Source: Andreprevotia lacus DSM 23236
GTDB lineage: Bacteria; Pseudomonadota; Gammaproteobacteria; Burkholderiales; Chitinibacteraceae
Length of the DNA stretch: 48,274 nt
NCBI RefSeq assembly: GCF_900176275.1
Contig: NZ_FWXD01000026.1
Coordinates: 1 to 48,274, forward strand
Reading direction: 5' to 3'
This document shows positions 46,422 through 48,274 of the stretch, piece by piece; the first letter of the stretch is position 1; every line of letters begins with the position of its first letter. The translations under genes and the position numbers were made by a program. The notes beneath the pieces are model-generated. The model was not told the DNA's origin, searched no databases, and saw only the letters and a list, made by a program, of their open reading frames with translations.

Positions 46422-46919
46422 ATGAGCGAAAAAGCCCCCGTTACCGCCGCCGTGCGCGTGTTGCGCCAGCACAAGGTGGCCTACACCGAACACCTGTATG
46501 AGTACGAGGAAAAGGGCGGTACGACCGTATCGGCACGCGAGCTGGGCGTTGATGAACATGCGGTCATCAAGACGCTGGTGATGGAAGACGAAAACCGCCA
46601 GCCGCTGGTGGTGCTGATGCATGGTGATTGCGAGGTTTCGACCAAGAATCTGGCGCGTTTGCTGCGCAAGAAGGCTATCCATCCCTGCGCCCCCGACATT
46701 GCCAACAAGCATTCGGGCTATATGGTAGGCGGTACTTCGCCCTTCGGCACGCGCAAGGCCATGCCGGTGTATATGGAGCGCAGCATTGCCGCGCTGGAGC
46801 GGATTTACCTCAATGGTGGCAAGCGCGGCTTTCTGGTGGGCTTGCCCCCGGCCGACGTGCTTGCCATCCTGAAACCGACGCTGGTCGATGTGGCCAACGC
46901 GCACGACGAACAGGAATGA
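46422..46919 (+). CDS. ybaK: YbaK-type aminoacyl-tRNA deacylase
   Basis: A protein of 165 residues of the YbaK/EbsC family, which removes cysteine mischarged on tRNA-Pro. It shows AVRVLRQHKVAYTEHLYEYE, DEHAVIKTLVMED, VLMHGDCEVSTKNLARLL and HPCAPDIANKHSGYMVGGTSPFGTRKAMPVYME. The ATG at 46422 gives the standard N-terminus; the frame extends upstream into the selO promoter region. A TPR gene follows after 5 bases, probably in one operon. Confidence 0.93.
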   Translation: MSEKAPVTAAVRVLRQHKVAYTEHLYEYEEKGGTTVSARELGVDEHAVIKTLVMEDENRQPLVVLMHGDCEVSTKNLARLLRKKAIHPCAPDIANKHSGYMVGGTSPFGTRKAMPVYMERSIAALERIYLNGGKRGFLVGLPPADVLAILKPTLVDVANAHDEQE

Positions 46920-46923
46920 AACG

Positions 46924-47346
46924 ATGAGTGTGTTGCCGGCCATTTTGCATGACCAGATCGTGGCGCTGCTCGACGCGGGCGACCGCCTGTTCGAGCGCGG
47001 CGATGACGATGGCGCGCTGAAGAAATACCGCGAGGCCGAAGCGCTGCTGCCGTCCGAGCGCCAGCCGTGGGAGGCCAGCACGCTGGTACTGATCGCCATT
47101 GGCGATACCTTGTTCCAGAAGCGCGATTTTGCCGCTGCGGCCGAAGTGTTGCTCGATGCGCTTGACTGTGCCGGTGGCGAGGAAAACCCCTTCGTGCACT
47201 TGCGCCTTGGCCAGTGCGCCTATGAACTGGGCGAACGCGACAGCGCCCTCGAATCGTTCAAGGAGGCGCTGGCGCTGGGTGGCAACGACATTTTCGAAGA
47301 CGAAGACGACATCTATCTGGGCCTGCTGCGCGACATCCAGCGCTGA
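46924..47346 (+). CDS. Small tetratricopeptide-repeat protein
   Basis: A protein of 140 residues. At least two TPR units are visible: AGDRLFERGDDDGALKKYREAEALLP and IGDTLFQKRDFAAAAEVLLDAL, then LGQCAYELGERDSALESFKEALALGG. It has no signal peptide. TPR proteins mediate protein contacts; no specific partner can be named. It follows ybaK by 5 bases, and a 75-base gap leads to the adenosyltransferase gene. Confidence 0.88.
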   Translation: MSVLPAILHDQIVALLDAGDRLFERGDDDGALKKYREAEALLPSERQPWEASTLVLIAIGDTLFQKRDFAAAAEVLLDALDCAGGEENPFVHLRLGQCAYELGERDSALESFKEALALGGNDIFEDEDDIYLGLLRDIQR

Positions 47347-47421
47347 TCCGGCCCGGCTTTTCAAAATACCTGCCGGCGGCGTGGCGTAAAACCAGATCGC
47401 AGGCGGGCTCAAAGGCAGAAC

Positions 47422-47973
47422 ATGACAGACAGACTGACGACCATCACCACCCGTGGCGGCGATGGCGGCGAAACCAGCCTTGGCGACGGTACGCGCGTGC
47501 CCAAGGACAGCATCCGCATTGCTGCGCTGGGCGAGGTGGACGAACTGAACTCGCAACTGGGCGTAGTGCTTACCGAAACGCTGCCGGCAGAAGTGGTCGA
47601 TTGCCTGACCAAGGTCCAGAACGATCTGTTCGATCTGGGGGGCGAGCTGTGCATTCCGGGCCATGTGGCCATCAGCGAGCGGCAACTGGTGCGGCTGGAA
47701 GAGGCGGTCGCCACCTTCAATGCGCAACTGCCGCCGCTGGCCGAGTTCATTCTGCCCGGTGGTTCGCGCGCTGCGGCGCAGATGCATGTGGCGCGCTGCG
47801 TATGCCGCCGCGCCGAGCGCACGCTGGTGGCGCTGGACAAGGTCGAGGTGCTGGAGGCCACCGGCATCAAGTATCTGAACCGTCTGTCCGACCTGTTGTT
47901 TGTGCTGTGCCGCGTCGCCAACCGTCACGCCGGGCAGCCGGACGTGCTGTGGCAACCCGGGCAAAACCGCTAG
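47422..47973 (+). CDS. PduO-type cob(I)alamin adenosyltransferase
   Basis: A protein of 183 residues (MMAB/PduO family) that attaches adenosyl to cob(I)alamin. The ATP-binding N-terminus is TITTRGGDGGETSLGDGTRV. Other signatures are ALGEVDELNSQLG, FILPGGSRAAAQMHVARCVCRRAERT and KYLNRLSDLLFVLCR. The stop codon TAG at 47971-47973 lies inside the CTAG duplicated at the left edge of the MITE-like element, so the insertion left the reading frame intact. No other cobalamin gene is in the window. Confidence 0.95.
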   Translation: MTDRLTTITTRGGDGGETSLGDGTRVPKDSIRIAALGEVDELNSQLGVVLTETLPAEVVDCLTKVQNDLFDLGGELCIPGHVAISERQLVRLEEAVATFNAQLPPLAEFILPGGSRAAAQMHVARCVCRRAERTLVALDKVEVLEATGIKYLNRLSDLLFVLCRVANRHAGQPDVLWQPGQNR

Positions 47974-48237
47974 GGCCTGTTAACACTTATTTCGCGCTTG
48001 CGCTGGGCCGCAAAGAGGTCAGCTACAAGGCACGCAACGCAGGCAATAACCGGTTATTGCCAAGGCGCGTAACGCCGTAGATGGCCTCTTTGCGGCCCAG
48101 CCCTGCGGGTTCGGGGTATTTCGGGCGGTTCGCTGCGTTGCAAACCGCTTGCGGTACCCGTACCGCGGCGCGTTCTGCGCCTTGCGCTCCATCCCGAACT
48201 ACCCCGAACGCAAGCGTGAAATAAGTGTTAACAGGCC
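47974..48237. mobile_element. MITE-like palindromic element, 264 bp, with CTAG duplication
   Basis: The ends are inverted repeats of about 29 bases with one mismatch (GGCCTGTTAACACTTATTTC at the left, mirrored at 48209-48237). CTAG flanks it on both sides (47970-47973 and 48238-48241), consistent with a 4-bp duplication. Inside are nested inverted repeats: GGGCCGCAAAGAGG (48005-48018) with its mirror at 48085-48098, a 20-bp palindrome at 48042-48061, and GTTCGGGGTA mirrored near 48205. There is no protein-coding gene in it. It looks like a non-autonomous element mobilised by an IS5-type transposase that targets CTAG (YTAR), but the family is inferred. The 33 bases after it hold nothing I recognise. 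Confidence 0.8.
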
Positions 48238-48274
48238 CTAGCTTGCTTGCCGGCGCGGCGTGCAGCTATTTGCC

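Overview
The window looks like the chromosome of a GC-rich betaproteobacterium, most likely in the order Neisseriales. The OmpA-like protein with a GECW motif resembles the neisserial RmpM family, and gyrA, serC, pheA and hisC lie close together as in the betaproteobacterial aromatic supraoperon. No rRNA or species marker is present, so I do not name a genus.

Positions 1 to about 5,640 are accessory DNA. It opens inside a polymorphic toxin gene (PAAR-like remnant, linker, WHH-type HNH nuclease tip), followed by two AT-rich SUKH immunity genes, an H-NS-like gene with a TTG start, an unrecognised gene, a complete IS3-family element with its frameshift signal, a DUF3987 gene that has lost its N-terminal part at the IS boundary, and a possible 61-residue gene behind a 14-bp-arm palindrome. 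The block ends at a tRNA-Ser(GGA) gene whose 3' end faces it.

From about 5,640 to the end the window is mostly housekeeping DNA. serS, rarA, lolA and an OmpA/RmpM-like gene run leftward. gyrA, two PaaI-like thioesterases, serC, pheA, a LOG-family gene and a GNAT gene run rightward. A diguanylate cyclase is divergent from hisC. A long leftward run follows: FecR-domain protein, mscL, rlmM, an orphan histidine kinase, an ECF/CbiM-like permease, an alpha/beta hydrolase, a 2Fe-2S ferredoxin and an unrecognised protein. Next come wbuC and a chemotaxis receptor, then gntK, acyP and metG, then Hpt, TRIC-channel and NUDIX genes. A two-component pair, hemH and a tgpA/DUF58/moxR/outer-membrane run are leftward. 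HDAC-like, pitA, selO, ybaK, a TPR gene and a cobalamin adenosyltransferase close the window, and a 264-bp MITE-like element sits exactly at the stop codon of the last gene.

The most interesting unexplained structure is at 26,823-26,944: a promoter-like sequence, a hairpin, an unpaired anti-Shine-Dalgarno stretch and a strong U8 terminator, all in the gap before wbuC. This looks like a small regulatory RNA of about 86 nt. Its unpaired stretch can form 17 base pairs, with one bulge, across the ribosome binding site of the OmpA/RmpM-like gene at 10,138-10,155 in the same window. Other points of interest are the MITE-like element with a CTAG duplication, the IS-truncated DUF3987 gene, the palindrome with its small ORF, and a chemotaxis receptor whose likely sensor domain is Cys/His-rich and C-terminal.
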